The notes: generated from the letters alone by a model not told the origin. DNA of 64,000 nucleotides from Micromonospora sp. NBC_00389 (GCF_036059255.1 NZ_CP107947.1:3286001-3350000); one strand, 5' to 3'. Positions 17,500 to 25,593 are shown, counted from the stretch's first letter. Translations and numbers: made by a program.

Positions 17500-18444
17500 T
17501 CACGGTCTGTCGGGGCGGGCGGGGGTGAGATAGGTGGCGGCCACGGCGGTGAGCAGCAGCGCACCGCCGACGATCACCGGCAGCGGCAGTGGCTCGTGCA
17601 GCAGCACCACGGCCAGCGCCGCCGCGGTCAGCGGTTCGAGCAGGGTCAGTACGGCGGCGACGCTGCCGGAGGTGGTGCGCAGTCCGGCGTAGAACAGCGC
17701 GTACGCCACCGCGGTGGTGACCACGCCGAGGTGCAGCAGCAGCGCCACGGTGTCGACGCGCACCGGTACGCCGATCCCGGCGACCAGCGCGAACGGCGCC
17801 AGCGTCAGCGCACCGACGGTGGTGGAGATGGTGGTCAGCGTCATCGGCGCGGCGCGCTGCGACACCTGCCGGCTGATCAGGGTGGTCACCGCGTACCCGA
17901 GGCCGGACCCGGCCGCCGCGAGCAGGCCGAGCAGCGGTGCGGGCGCTGCCCCGGTGGGTTCCGCGGTGGCGCCGGCGATCAGGGCGAGGCCGGCGACGGC
18001 GGCGATCAGCGTGCCGAGCCGCAGCGGACCGGGGAGCCGCCGGGCGCGCACCGACTCCCAGGCCGCGGCGAGCACCGGGGCCAAGCCCAGGCTGACCACG
18101 GTGGCCACGCCGACTCCGGCCAGTGCCACGGCGGCGAAGTAGAGCGCCTGGTAGAGGCCGAGGCCGATTCCGGTCAGCAGCAGCGGAACCGGCGCCGCGC
18201 GCAGGGCGACGAGGATCGCGCCAAGTCGGCCGGCGGTGCACGCCAGCAGGACGAGCGCGGCGATCGCGAGGCGGTGGAAGCCGATGCTGACCGGGCTGAG
18301 CCCGGTGCTCTCGCGCAGGAGCTGCACCGCCACGCCGGTGGTGCCCCACAGCACTCCGGTGACGGTGATCTGGATCAGGCCGGTGCGGGCCTGGGCGACG
18401 GCCGGGGCCGGGGCGGCCGGCGGCGCGGTACGGGACGTGGACAC
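17500..18444 (-). CDS. EamA/DMT-superfamily permease
   Basis: A 314-residue inner-membrane protein with about ten hydrophobic helices arranged as two EamA repeats (about 25-155 and 168-300), the drug/metabolite transporter fold. Motifs such as TGVLWGTTGVAV, in the first helix, and TLLEPLTAAALAVVLLHEPL, near the end, are typical. The family exports amino acids, metabolites or drugs; the substrate cannot be read from sequence. GTG start at 18444. The downstream ElaA gene follows after 62 bases and may be co-transcribed. Confidence 0.88.
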   Translation of the reverse strand: MSTSRTAPPAAPAPAVAQARTGLIQITVTGVLWGTTGVAVQLLRESTGLSPVSIGFHRLAIAALVLLACTAGRLGAILVALRAAPVPLLLTGIGLGLYQALYFAAVALAGVGVATVVSLGLAPVLAAAWESVRARRLPGPLRLGTLIAAVAGLALIAGATAEPTGAAPAPLLGLLAAAGSGLGYAVTTLISRQVSQRAAPMTLTTISTTVGALTLAPFALVAGIGVPVRVDTVALLLHLGVVTTAVAYALFYAGLRTTSGSVAAVLTLLEPLTAAALAVVLLHEPLPLPVIVGGALLLTAVAATYLTPARPDRP

Positions 18445-18622
18445 GGGTGCGCTCCGAAGGGTGAGCCGTTGACGGGGACGACGTCGACGGAGCGCGTACG
18501 GCGAGATGGCCGAGCCGGGTCAGGCACCGGTCGGCGGGAGGCGCGGCGCTCCGTTCAGGAGCGCGGCGGGGGCAGGACGCCCAGGAACGGCCGCATGGGG
18601 ACGACCGTACCGCAGGGCCGCG

Positions 18623-18883
18623 TCAGGCGGGTCGCGAGCCGACGGCGTCGCGGATCTCGGCACCCTCGGTGCCCTCGACGGAGCGGGCGCAGTGCGCGCA
18701 GCAGAAGAACCGGCCGTTGACCTCGACGCCGTGCCCGACGATCTTGATCTGGCAGTGTTCGCAGATCGGTGCCATCCGGTGGATCGCACACTCGAACGAG
18801 TCGAAGGTGTGCACGTCTCCGCTGACCGTACGCACCTCGAACGCCATCCAGTAGTCGTTGCCGCAGACCTCGCACGTTGCCAT
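18623..18883 (-). CDS. Small Cys-rich zinc-binding protein
   Basis: An 86-residue protein with two metal-ligand clusters: CEVCGNDY at the N-terminus plus FECAIH, then CEHC and FCCAHC. The spacing suggests one or two zinc-ribbon or treble-clef sites. Similar small proteins are common in actinobacteria, but I do not know a function. The ATG is preceded by AGGAGG-like sequence (GGAGGTTTTCC before the ATG). The C-terminal 20 residues look unstructured. Confidence 0.75.
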   Translation of the reverse strand: MATCEVCGNDYWMAFEVRTVSGDVHTFDSFECAIHRMAPICEHCQIKIVGHGVEVNGRFFCCAHCARSVEGTEGAEIRDAVGSRPA

Positions 18884-19184
18884 GGAAAACCTCCTGTATC
18901 AGGACATGTGCTACCAGACTGCTCCAGTACGGGGCGGTGAAGGGCGAAATGCCGCCAGTCGACCGGCCGGTGCGGCGTGTCGGCTCCGGCGTGTCGCCCG
19001 GTGGGCCGATTGAGCCGCGGCTCGACGACGAATCGGCCGACCAGGTCGACGACCGCGGCGGGCTGCTCCGGCTCTGACAGAAAACTCGTCGCCATCGATG
19101 TATTTTATCGACAAGGGTCTTTACTGTTAACAAAGTTTAAATTACCTTGAGGGGCACCACCCGACCTGGAGAAGGAGTGCCCCG
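18884..19184. promoter_or_regulatory. Divergent intergenic region with AT-rich promoter zone
   Basis: About 300 bases without a convincing gene. The part next to the LPMO gene (about 19080-19150) is much richer in A and T than anything around it (TATTTTATCG, GTTAACAAAGTTTAAATTA), as expected for a regulated promoter of a secreted enzyme. No clear -35/-10 pair could be fixed. GAGAAGGAG upstream of 19185 is the ribosome site. The remainder (18905-19080) has ordinary GC content and shows only shadow reading frames. Confidence 0.5.
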
Positions 19185-19928
19185 ATGCGTCGAAGAATCA
19201 CTGTCCCGCTGGTGGCGGCGGGCGCCGTGGCCGCCACCCTCACCGTCGCCGCGCCCGCGCAGGCGCACGGTTACGTCTCCGCCCCACCGAGCCGGCAGGC
19301 GCTCTGCGCGCAGGGGCGGGTGCCCGACTGCGGGCAGATCAAGTACGAGCCGCAGAGCGTCGAGGGCCCCAAGGGTCTGCGCAGCTGCAACGCCGGAATC
19401 GCCCACTTCGCTGTCCTCAACGACGACAGCCGGGGCTGGCCGGCCACCTCGGTCGGCAGCTCGCTGACGTTCACCTGGGTGAACACCGCCCGGCACGCGA
19501 CCAGCAACTGGGAGTACTGGATCGGCAACACCCGGGTCGCCTCGGTCAACGGCAACGGGCAGCAGCCGGGCGCCACCGTCTCGCACAACGTCAACCTCGG
19601 CAGCTTCTCGGGCCGGCAGAAGATCCTCGCGGTGTGGAACATCTCCGACACCGCGAACGCCTTCTACTCCTGCATCGATGTGCAGATCGGTGGCGGCGGC
19701 GGGCCGACGCCCAGCCCCACCCCGACCGCCTCACCCACCCCGCGGCCCACCCCGACCGCCACACCGACCACTCCGCCGGCGCCGGGTGGCAGCTGGACGG
19801 CCGGCCGGGCGTACCAGATCGGCGACCAGGTCACCTACGGCGGTAGGACGTACCGCTGCCGGCAGGCGCACACCGCGATCCCCGGATGGGAGCCGCCGAA
19901 CGTGCCGGCGCTCTGGAGTCAGGTCTGA
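19185..19928 (+). CDS. Secreted chitin-type AA10 LPMO with CBM5/12
   Basis: A 247-residue CBP21-like lytic polysaccharide monooxygenase. The signal peptide ends at PAQA, exposing His28 (HGYVSAPPSRQALC); the second copper ligand is His104 in TARHATSNWEYW. The HGYV..P.SR..LC opening is characteristic of chitin-active members. A Pro/Thr linker (about 176-203) leads to a CBM5/12 chitin-binding module (WTAGRAYQIGDQVTYGGRTY ... GWEPP). With the CBM2 enzyme at 15763 it gives the strain complementary cellulose- and chitin-directed oxidases. Confidence 0.94.
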   Translation: MRRRITVPLVAAGAVAATLTVAAPAQAHGYVSAPPSRQALCAQGRVPDCGQIKYEPQSVEGPKGLRSCNAGIAHFAVLNDDSRGWPATSVGSSLTFTWVNTARHATSNWEYWIGNTRVASVNGNGQQPGATVSHNVNLGSFSGRQKILAVWNISDTANAFYSCIDVQIGGGGGPTPSPTPTASPTPRPTPTATPTTPPAPGGSWTAGRAYQIGDQVTYGGRTYRCRQAHTAIPGWEPPNVPALWSQV

Positions 19929-19989
19929 CCGCACGGGTGCGGCCCCCGGTCGCACCCGTGCGCCATCCTCGCTGATCGGAGCACCCGGC

Positions 19990-20580
19990 ATGACCCGCCG
20001 AACCCTGCTGGCGCCCCTGCTCACCGCGCTCCTGCTCACCGCCGCCTGCGCCGGGCCACCCGCGGTGACCCCGTCGGCCGTGCCGCCCTCGGCTGTCGAG
20101 TCCCCGAACGGGTCGGCGCCCGCCGGGGACTCGATGAGCGGCATCGACGTGGTGTTCCTGAGCACGATGGTCGGCCACAGTGAGCGCACCCTGCAGATCG
20201 TCCGGCTGGCCCGGGACCGGGTGCGCGACGACGCGCTGCGCACCCTGGCCGCCGCCATCGAGGCGACCGAGGCCGACGAGTTGTCCGCCATGCGCGGCTG
20301 GCTGCCCACGGCGGGGCCGGGTGCCAGCGCGGCCACACACCACCACGCCGGGCACGGGGATGACGCCGCGCTCGACCGCCTGCGGGCCGCGCCGGACGCC
20401 GACGTCGACCGGGTGCTGCGCGAGGTGCTCGCCGACCACCAGCGGGCGGCGGCCGACCTGGCCCGAGCCCAGGTCGACGTCGGACGCAACGAGCGGGTAC
20501 GCGACCTGGCCCGGCGGATCGAGCAGTCCCGGACCGCCGAGGTCGGGCTGCTGACCATGCCGCCGGCCGCGCGACGGTGA
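19990..20580 (+). CDS. DUF305-like lipoprotein
   Basis: A 196-residue exported lipoprotein: signal sequence with lipobox LLTAACAG, a short linker, then two helical repeats resembling DUF305 (a ferritin-like helical bundle family). The usual DUF305 motif, M..HH..A..M, is degenerate here: FLSTMVGHSERTLQIVRLA. A HHHAGHG cluster sits between the two repeats and could bind metal. DUF305 proteins are often linked to copper or metal handling, which would fit its place just after a copper enzyme gene (62-base gap); that link is inference. Confidence 0.75.
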   Translation: MTRRTLLAPLLTALLLTAACAGPPAVTPSAVPPSAVESPNGSAPAGDSMSGIDVVFLSTMVGHSERTLQIVRLARDRVRDDALRTLAAAIEATEADELSAMRGWLPTAGPGASAATHHHAGHGDDAALDRLRAAPDADVDRVLREVLADHQRAAADLARAQVDVGRNERVRDLARRIEQSRTAEVGLLTMPPAARR

Positions 20581-20628
20581 TCGGGGTACGCCGCTGGCGC
20601 ACCTCCCGCCACGCGGAGGCGGCTCAGG

Positions 20629-21033
20629 TCAGCGGGGTTCCAGCCGGATGGAGACCGAGTTGACGCAGTGCCGGGTGTCCTTCGGCGTAAAGCCCTCGCC
20701 GTGGAAGACGTGCCCGAGGTGGCTGTTGCAGCGGGCGCAGCGGATCTCCGTACGGGCCATGCCCATGCTGCGGTCCTCGATCTCCTTGACCCGGCCCGGG
20801 ATGGCGTCGTCGAAGCTCGGCCACCCGCAGTGCGAGTCGAACTTCGTGTCGCTGGAGAAGAGTTCGAGCCCGCAGGCGCGGCAGTTGTAGACGCCGGCCG
20901 TCTTGGTGTCCACGTACTCGCCGGTCCACGCGCGTTCGGTGCCGGCCTCCCGCAGCACGTGGAACTCCTCGGGGGTCAACCGGACCCGCCACTCGTCCTC
21001 GGTCTGGGGCAGCTCGTTGTCGTCAAGACTCAC
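20629..21033 (-). CDS. msrB: Peptide-methionine (R)-S-oxide reductase
   Basis: A 134-residue MsrB that repairs methionine-R-sulfoxide in proteins using thioredoxin. All key residues are present: the catalytic Cys123 (RHCVNS), candidate resolving Cys69 (SHCGWPSF), and zinc ligands Cys51/Cys54 and Cys99/Cys102. Length is normal for a stand-alone cytosolic enzyme. It diverges from ligD with 47 bases between the starts. Confidence 0.95.
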   Translation of the reverse strand: MSLDDNELPQTEDEWRVRLTPEEFHVLREAGTERAWTGEYVDTKTAGVYNCRACGLELFSSDTKFDSHCGWPSFDDAIPGRVKEIEDRSMGMARTEIRCARCNSHLGHVFHGEGFTPKDTRHCVNSVSIRLEPR

Positions 21034-21080
21034 CCGTCAACGGTACGTCGTGCGTCGGGGCTGTGGCATAAGGTCGCGGG

Positions 21081-22118
21081 ATGGGTGGCACCAAGGCAGC
21101 GGTCGCCGAGGTCGAGGTGGCTGGGCACACCGTACGGCTGAGCAGTCCGGATCGGGTGATCTTCCCGCAGCGGGGCTTCACCAAGGCGGACGTCTTCCAC
21201 TACTACCTCGCGGTCGGCGACGGCATCATGCGCGCCCTGCGGGACCGGCCCACCACGCTGCAACGCTTTCCCGAGGGCGTCGAGGGCGAGATGTTCTTCC
21301 AGAAGCGGGTGCCCACCCGGGGCGTACCGCCCTGGATCTCCACCGCGGAGATCACCTTCCCGAGCGGCCGGAGCGCGGCGGAGCTCTGCCCGGCCGACCT
21401 GGCGCACGTGGCCTGGGCGGCGCAGATGGGCACCATCGTGTTCCACCCGTGGCCGGTGCGCGCCGCCGACGTCGACCAGCCCGACGAGCTGCGCATCGAC
21501 CTGGACCCGCAGCCCGGCACCGACTTCGCCGACGCGGCGCGGGCCGCCGCGGAGGTCCGCGCGGTCCTCGACGAGTTGGGTGCCACCGGCTGGCCGAAAA
21601 CCTCCGGCGGCCGGGGCGTGCACGTCTACCTGCGGATCCAACCCCGCTGGACGTTCACCGAGGTGCGCCGGGCCACCATCGCGCTGGCCCGGGAGGTGGA
21701 GCGCCGCCACCCCGCTCTGGTCACCACCGCCTGGTGGAAGGAGGAGCGCGGCAACCGGGTCTTCGTCGACTACAACCAGATGGCCCGGGACCGCACCATC
21801 GCCTGCGCGTACTCCCTGCGGGCCAACGCGCGGGCCACCGTCTCCACCCCGGTCACCTGGGATGAGCTGCCCGACGTCGAGCCGGACGACTTCGACCTGC
21901 GCAGTGTGCCGGCCCGGCTCACCGAGCGGGGCGACCCGCATGCCGGCATCGACGACGCCCCGTGGGACATCACCCCGCTAATGGAGTGGGCCGAGCGGGA
22001 CGCCGCCGCCGGCCAGGGCGACCTGCCGTACCCGCCGGACCACCCGAAGATGCCCGGCGAACCGAAGAGGGTCCAACCAAGCCGTAACAGGGACCTGAAC
22101 AGGGGTAACGCGACCTGA
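21081..22118 (+). CDS. ligD: LigD-type DNA polymerase/primase (NHEJ polymerase domain), 3' end supplied by the integrated element
   Basis: A 345-residue stand-alone polymerase domain of bacterial LigD, which fills gaps during non-homologous end joining with Ku. The metal-binding motif is LRIDLDPQ (Asp140 and Asp142), followed by KTSGGRGVHVYL and VFVDYNQ with the third aspartate. The last codons are unusual: up to KMPGEPKRVQPSR the protein matches the displaced tail at 30552-30590, after which it ends in NRDLNRGNAT instead of AKRTPGDDST. Thus the element inserted in this gene restores the open frame with its own 3' end. The ligase partner is encoded separately at 44005-45120. Confidence 0.93.
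   Translation: MGGTKAAVAEVEVAGHTVRLSSPDRVIFPQRGFTKADVFHYYLAVGDGIMRALRDRPTTLQRFPEGVEGEMFFQKRVPTRGVPPWISTAEITFPSGRSAAELCPADLAHVAWAAQMGTIVFHPWPVRAADVDQPDELRIDLDPQPGTDFADAARAAAEVRAVLDELGATGWPKTSGGRGVHVYLRIQPRWTFTEVRRATIALAREVERRHPALVTTAWWKEERGNRVFVDYNQMARDRTIACAYSLRANARATVSTPVTWDELPDVEPDDFDLRSVPARLTERGDPHAGIDDAPWDITPLMEWAERDAAAGQGDLPYPPDHPKMPGEPKRVQPSRNRDLNRGNAT
22043..22084 (+). other. attL site (within ligD 3' end)
   Basis: The left copy of a 42-base imperfect direct repeat (37 of 42 identical to 30548-30589). The first 18 bases are identical and contain the likely crossover. The five differences beyond the core are all synonymous in the ligD frame (GAA/GAG, CCG/CCC, AGG/CGG, CAA/CAG, CCA/CCC), so the element preserves the LigD peptide KMPGEPKRVQPSR. 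Confidence 0.85.
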
Positions 22119-22153
22119 GCGGCGAGCCTCCCGGTTAGCATAACGCTGACTCG

Positions 22154-22165
22154 CCGGATAACCTC
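22154..22165 (+). repeat. Possible integrase arm site (left)
   Basis: The 12-mer CCGGATAACCTC occurs here, about 95 bases inside attL, and again at 30472-30483, about 65 bases inside attR, in the same orientation. Paired motifs just inside both ends are what arm-type integrase or excisionase sites look like. No binding data exist, so this is inference. Confidence 0.4.
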
Positions 22166-22195
22166 ACCGCAGGTACCAGCCAGCGGGAGGTAATC

Positions 22196-22366
22196 ATGAC
22201 CAAGACCCATGAGTCTCTGCTCGACGCCGAACTACGCGGGAAGCTACGCGCGTACCTCGACGCCTGGAGCGAAGGGCAGATCACCGCCGAACGTGCGCTG
22301 CGCGGAGTCGAGGACGCTCTCCAGCAGCGCGGTGCCGCCCCCATGGCCGACCGGCGCACGGCATGA
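22196..22366 (+). CDS. Small helical protein coupled to the integrase
   Basis: A 56-residue protein (MTKTHESLLDAELRGKLRAY ... MADRRTA) with a strong GGGAGG at 22185-22190 and a stop that overlaps the integrase start (ATGA). It is mostly charged helix, with no visible helix-turn-helix. Its place before int is where many actinobacterial elements encode the excisionase or recombination directionality factor, so that role is possible but unproven. Confidence 0.65.
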   Translation: MTKTHESLLDAELRGKLRAYLDAWSEGQITAERALRGVEDALQQRGAAPMADRRTA

Positions 22367-23292
22367 CATCCCCGCACATCGCCGACCTCGCCACCTCATT
22401 CCGGCGACACCTACGCGCAGCCGGGAAGGCAGACCGGACGCAGGTCCTCTACGGACAATCCATCCGGTTCTTCGTCGCCTGGCTGGAGGCCCAGGGCCGC
22501 CCGGCAACCCTGGACAACCTCACCCGGCACACCATCACGGCGTGGCTCGCCGACCTGTCCGAAACCGTCGAGACCGAAACCGTCCGGACCCGGCTGCGGG
22601 GCATGAGACGGTTCTGCCGCTGGCTGGAAACCGAGGGTGAGGTGGACAAGGCACCCACCGTCGGGGTGGAGATGCCGTCCCCGGTGGAGAAGCCCAACCG
22701 CACCCTCACCGAGGACGAACTCACCCGGATGCTGAAAGCCTGCTCCGTGCCCCGAGGCCGGGCCGGAGTCTGGGACCGGGCCATCTTCGACGGTCGCCGC
22801 GATGAACTGGTCATCCGACTGCTCGCTGACTGCGGGATCCGGGTCTCCGAACTGGCGGGCCTCAACCTGGACGACGTGGATCCCGACCATGAGGTCATCT
22901 ACGTCACCGGCAAAGGCAACCGACCCCGTGTCGTGCCCTACGGGGCGCGTACCGGCCAAGCCCTCGACCGGTACACCCGGATCCGGGCCGCCCACCCCAA
23001 AGCCAAGGCCACGAACCGGCTGATCCTGTCCGAGCGGGGACCGCTGTCCGCCGACGGGATCCGGTGGAGACTTGAGCAGGTCGGCAACGCTGCCGGGGTC
23101 GCGGACGTACACCCCCACGCGTTCCGGCACACCGCCGCGCACCGGTGGCTCACCGAAGGCGGATCGGAGCGGGGGTTGATGGCCGTGATGGGGTGGCGCT
23201 CCGACGCGATGCTGTCCGTCTACGCCCGGTCCACCCAGGTTGAGCGTGCCCACGCTGAGCACCGCCGGATGCGTCTCGGAGACCGGATCTAA
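22363..23292 (+). CDS. int: Tyrosine recombinase (integrase)
   Basis: A 309-residue phage-type integrase that should catalyse insertion and excision at the ligD att site. The N-terminal SAM-like core-binding domain spans about 5-90; the catalytic domain shows Arg160 (GIRVSEL), Lys184 (TGKGN), His252 and Arg255 (HAFRH), Trp278 in the second-histidine position (MGWRS) and the nucleophile Tyr287 (SVYAR). Its length resembles XerC/XerD-like integrases more than the larger (about 400-residue) pSAM2-type ones. It is translated with the 56-residue protein upstream and lies 300 bases from attL. Confidence 0.94.
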   Translation: MTSPHIADLATSFRRHLRAAGKADRTQVLYGQSIRFFVAWLEAQGRPATLDNLTRHTITAWLADLSETVETETVRTRLRGMRRFCRWLETEGEVDKAPTVGVEMPSPVEKPNRTLTEDELTRMLKACSVPRGRAGVWDRAIFDGRRDELVIRLLADCGIRVSELAGLNLDDVDPDHEVIYVTGKGNRPRVVPYGARTGQALDRYTRIRAAHPKAKATNRLILSERGPLSADGIRWRLEQVGNAAGVADVHPHAFRHTAAHRWLTEGGSERGLMAVMGWRSDAMLSVYARSTQVERAHAEHRRMRLGDRI

Positions 23293-23347
23293 ATGACCGC
23301 GACCACCGCCATGACTGACAGGGGATGCGTCTGACCGCTGCGAGACC

Positions 23348-23366
23348 GGGGCACATTCAGTGCCCC
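23348..23366 (+). terminator. Hairpin after integrase
   Basis: A 7-bp perfect stem (GGGGCAC / GTGCCCC) with a 5-base loop lies 56 bases past the integrase stop and before the next gene. It may end or attenuate the int transcript. Confidence 0.45.
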
Positions 23367-23385
23367 CGACGCCTAGGGGTGTCGG

Positions 23386-23658
23386 ATGACCCGCGACGAA
23401 CTGTCGCCCGCTGAACGGACCCTCATCGCCCGGATCGCAGCCGGGGAACGGTGGGGCCGCACCGTTGACCGCACCGCCGCCACAGAACCCGCCAGGCGGG
23501 CCTTTCGGGACCGATTCCTAGCCCAGGTGCCCCCCGAGGTCACCGACCCGCAGAAACGCGCTGAGATGGCGGAGCACCTGCGGCGGGCCTACTACTCCCG
23601 GCTGGCCCTCAAGTCCGCGCAGGCCCGGCGGGACCGGAAAGGTCGGGACGCGGCATAG
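23386..23658 (+). CDS. Small basic hypothetical protein
   Basis: A 90-residue, Arg/Ala-rich protein (MTRDELSPAERTLIARIAAG ...) predicted to be all helix. It has no recognised domain. The conserved-looking blocks GERWGRTVDRTA and PPEVTDPQKRAEMAEHLRRA suggest a real protein. An AGGGGTG precedes the ATG. The basic C-terminus (QARRDRKGRDAA) could bind nucleic acid. Its position between int and rep points to element maintenance. Confidence 0.65.
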   Translation: MTRDELSPAERTLIARIAAGERWGRTVDRTAATEPARRAFRDRFLAQVPPEVTDPQKRAEMAEHLRRAYYSRLALKSAQARRDRKGRDAA

Positions 23659-23742
23659 AATCGAATGCACCCCCGCCCCCGGTAAGGGGACTACTAACCC
23701 CTGGCTACGGCGTAATCCGGGGCGGGGAGCATAGAATCGAAT

Positions 23743-23825
23743 AGCTGCGTTGGCTGCGGGTCGAGTAGCGAAAGCCTCTGGGGTACGGAGGGCAGGGAAG
23801 GCTCGGACTTCGGTCCGGGCCTTTT
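23743..23825 (+). ncRNA. Candidate small RNA
   Basis: A putative transcript of about 80 bases from just after the second TAGAAT (23732-23737) to a rho-independent terminator. It contains a GCGAAAGC mini-hairpin and the terminal UUCG-capped stem. There is no recognisable -35 box, and the RNA matches no family I know. Small RNAs next to rep genes often control copy number; that is only a suggestion here. Confidence 0.3.
23798..23825 (+). terminator. Rho-independent terminator with TTCG loop
   Basis: An 11-bp stem (23798-23808 with 23813-23823, one G-T pair) capped by the stable TTCG tetraloop and followed by T-rich sequence (CCTTTTC). It is the most classical terminator in the window. It does not follow a protein gene directly, which hints at a non-coding transcript. 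Confidence 0.75.
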
Positions 23826-24028
23826 CTCATGCCCGCCGAAAATCTTTCGTGACACATGGTGATCATGGCCGGTCATCCTTGACTACATCGGACATTAGGC
23901 ACCTAGCGGCGGGGTTGATCACCGGGCTAACGTACGTGTGTCGCCGACGGGAAGCCGGAAAGCGACACGGAGGGAACACCTTTCTGGGGAGGAAAGGCAG
24001 ATTCCTTCAACCGCCCCGGAGCCACACC

Positions 24029-24217
24029 GTGGAACACAATCCCGAAGCAAGCAAGGCCGCCGCCGCACTAGTCGCGATCCGCTGGAGTCGACTCAATCCG
24101 GAGCAGCGGCGAGAGGCCACCCGAAAGGCCACCGAAGCTAGTCTGCGATCCCGTGCCGCGAAGAAGGCCGCCCGTGAGGCTGCCACCCGGAACGGTGGTG
24201 CCGACACCAATGGCTGA
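24029..24217 (+). CDS. Small basic helical protein upstream of rep
   Basis: A 62-residue Ala/Arg-rich protein (VEHNPEASKAAAALVAIRWS ... RNGGADTNG) started by GTG with GGAG 7 bases upstream. It overlaps the rep gene by 8 bases, so the two are probably co-translated. Its composition suggests a DNA- or RNA-binding helix. No family was recognised; it may be a replication accessory factor. Confidence 0.6.
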   Translation: MEHNPEASKAAAALVAIRWSRLNPEQRREATRKATEASLRSRAAKKAAREAATRNGGADTNG

Positions 24218-25433
24218 CACGGAAAACGGCCCCGGCAAGGGGGCCGCTAACAGTTCCGCTGACACCGATTCTACCGTGCTGTCGCTGGTCAAGGAACTGC
24301 GTGCCCTCGGTCAGGACCCCGAACTCAAGCCAGGCGGTGCCTGGGGTGATCAATGGGTGACCGTCTGCCCGCTGCCTCACGAAAGCGAAACCCGGTGGTA
24401 CCTGGACACGAGCCACTGCCTCGGCAGAGTCCACACCAAAGAGGCGATGCTCGACAAGTTCCAGGACATCAAGCAGAAGAACAAGACCACCGAGGAATCC
24501 GCCACCAAGCCGGAAGCCCTGGACTGGTCCACGTTCCTCGCCAGCGACCTTGGTGCCGTCGACTGGCTCGCGGGCCAGTTGATGGAAAAGGGCCAGCAAA
24601 TGTCCCTCATCGGGGCCGGGAAGGTGGGCAAGAGCCTGCTCACCCTGGAATGGGCGGTGGCCATGTCCGCCGGATACAGCTTCCTGGGCGACGAGGAACG
24701 CGAACCCGTCCGGGTGATGTACCTGGACCAGGAGAACAGCCCACGGGACCTCCAGCGCCGGATTCGGGCACTCGGTTACAAGGCTGACGAGTTGAAGAAC
24801 CTCGACTACCTATCGTTCCCGGCCGTGGGGCCGCTGGACATGAAAGACGGAGCATCCGCCCTGATTGCCCGCGTGGACCACTACAAGCCGCAGGTGGTCA
24901 TCCTCGACACCGTGTCGCGGTTCATCTCCGGCAAGGAGAACGACGCGGACACCTGGATCGCGCTCTACAACACCAGCCTAAAGATCCTCAAGGGGCGAGG
25001 AGTCAGCGTGCTCCGCCTGGATCACTTCGGCAAGGACACCGACCGGGGAGGCCGGGGCAGCAGCGCCAAGACCCAGGACATCGACCACGTGTGGGAACTG
25101 ACCGAGCAGGGCGGCAACACGTTCCGACTCCGGCGGACCTTCACCCGGTCCGGCATGGGTCCCGACGACTTGATGCTCACCCGTCACGGCGCACCCGGTG
25201 AGGACGGGACCACCTGGCACGAGGTCAGGACGGGCACCCCGAAGCCGTTCGAGGGCCTGGCTGCCCAGGCCGCCGCCAAGGCACTGGACCTGGCTGGGAT
25301 CCCGATCGACTACGGCAGGGACCGGGCCAAGAAGGAGGGTCCTGCCCTCGGCATCAAGGAGAAGGGAAACGCCTTCTGGGGTGACGTGGTCGGCATCCGC
25401 AAGAAGCCCGGATACATCCCGTGGAACCTCTGA
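24210..25433 (+). CDS. RepA-like AAA ATPase (RecA/DnaB-fold), replication protein
   Basis: A 407-residue protein. After an N-terminal region of about 110 residues comes a RecA-like ATPase: Walker A GAGKVGKS (135-142), a catalytic-type glutamate in YLDQENS (Glu175), Walker B VVILD (229-233) and a sensor-like VLRLDHFGKD (about 267-276). This matches the AAA_25/RepA family of hexameric replicative helicase-like ATPases found in plasmids, phages and integrative elements. The ATG at 24210 is chosen because it overlaps the upstream stop. The iteron array that starts 3 bases past its stop supports a replication role. Confidence 0.85.
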   Translation: MADTENGPGKGAANSSADTDSTVLSLVKELRALGQDPELKPGGAWGDQWVTVCPLPHESETRWYLDTSHCLGRVHTKEAMLDKFQDIKQKNKTTEESATKPEALDWSTFLASDLGAVDWLAGQLMEKGQQMSLIGAGKVGKSLLTLEWAVAMSAGYSFLGDEEREPVRVMYLDQENSPRDLQRRIRALGYKADELKNLDYLSFPAVGPLDMKDGASALIARVDHYKPQVVILDTVSRFISGKENDADTWIALYNTSLKILKGRGVSVLRLDHFGKDTDRGGRGSSAKTQDIDHVWELTEQGGNTFRLRRTFTRSGMGPDDLMLTRHGAPGEDGTTWHEVRTGTPKPFEGLAAQAAAKALDLAGIPIDYGRDRAKKEGPALGIKEKGNAFWGDVVGIRKKPGYIPWNL

Positions 25434-25435
25434 AA

Positions 25436-25593
25436 ACCTGCCCGGAGGCGGTCGGGCAGGTCCAACCGAGACACCTGCCCCGGCAGATTAGGCAGGTCCA
25501 GTCCCAGGCAGCACAAAACCGCAGGTCAGAACCCTTATACACCTGCCCCGGGCAGGTTTCGGGCAGGTGTAGGCAGTGCCCACCTGACCTGCC
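25436..25593. other. Iteron cluster, candidate origin of replication
   Basis: Eight exact copies of ACCTGCC or its complement GGCAGGT lie within 158 bases: 25436, 25455, 25473, 25491, 25541, 25551, 25562 and 25587 (7 bases each). Two form the near-perfect palindrome ACCTGCCCCGGGCAGGT (25541-25557). Additional partial copies (GGCAGAT, GCAGGT) fill the gaps. The array lies immediately downstream of the RepA-like gene and carries no gene, as expected for an origin bound by its own Rep protein. Confidence 0.65.

Larger units (their letters stand above)
23659..24028 (+). promoter_or_regulatory. Structured non-coding region between two element genes
   Basis: About 370 bases with no convincing gene. 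It holds two exact copies of GCATAGAATCGAAT (23653-23666 and 23729-23742), each containing a TAGAAT that fits a -10 box. Between them is an inverted pair CCCCGCCCCCGG/CCGGGGCGGGG. A strong terminator (23798-23825) follows the second copy. Further right, a lower-GC stretch (about 23840-24000) contains GGGGAGGAAAGG-type purine runs but no good reading frame. The layout suggests a short transcript or a control region for replication. Confidence 0.5.

Noticed and set aside
18520..19095. 191-codon minus-strand frame over the small zinc protein and its upstream region
   Set aside because: The 86-residue Cys-rich protein in another frame has a good start and motif; this frame has no ribosome site or recognisable domain.
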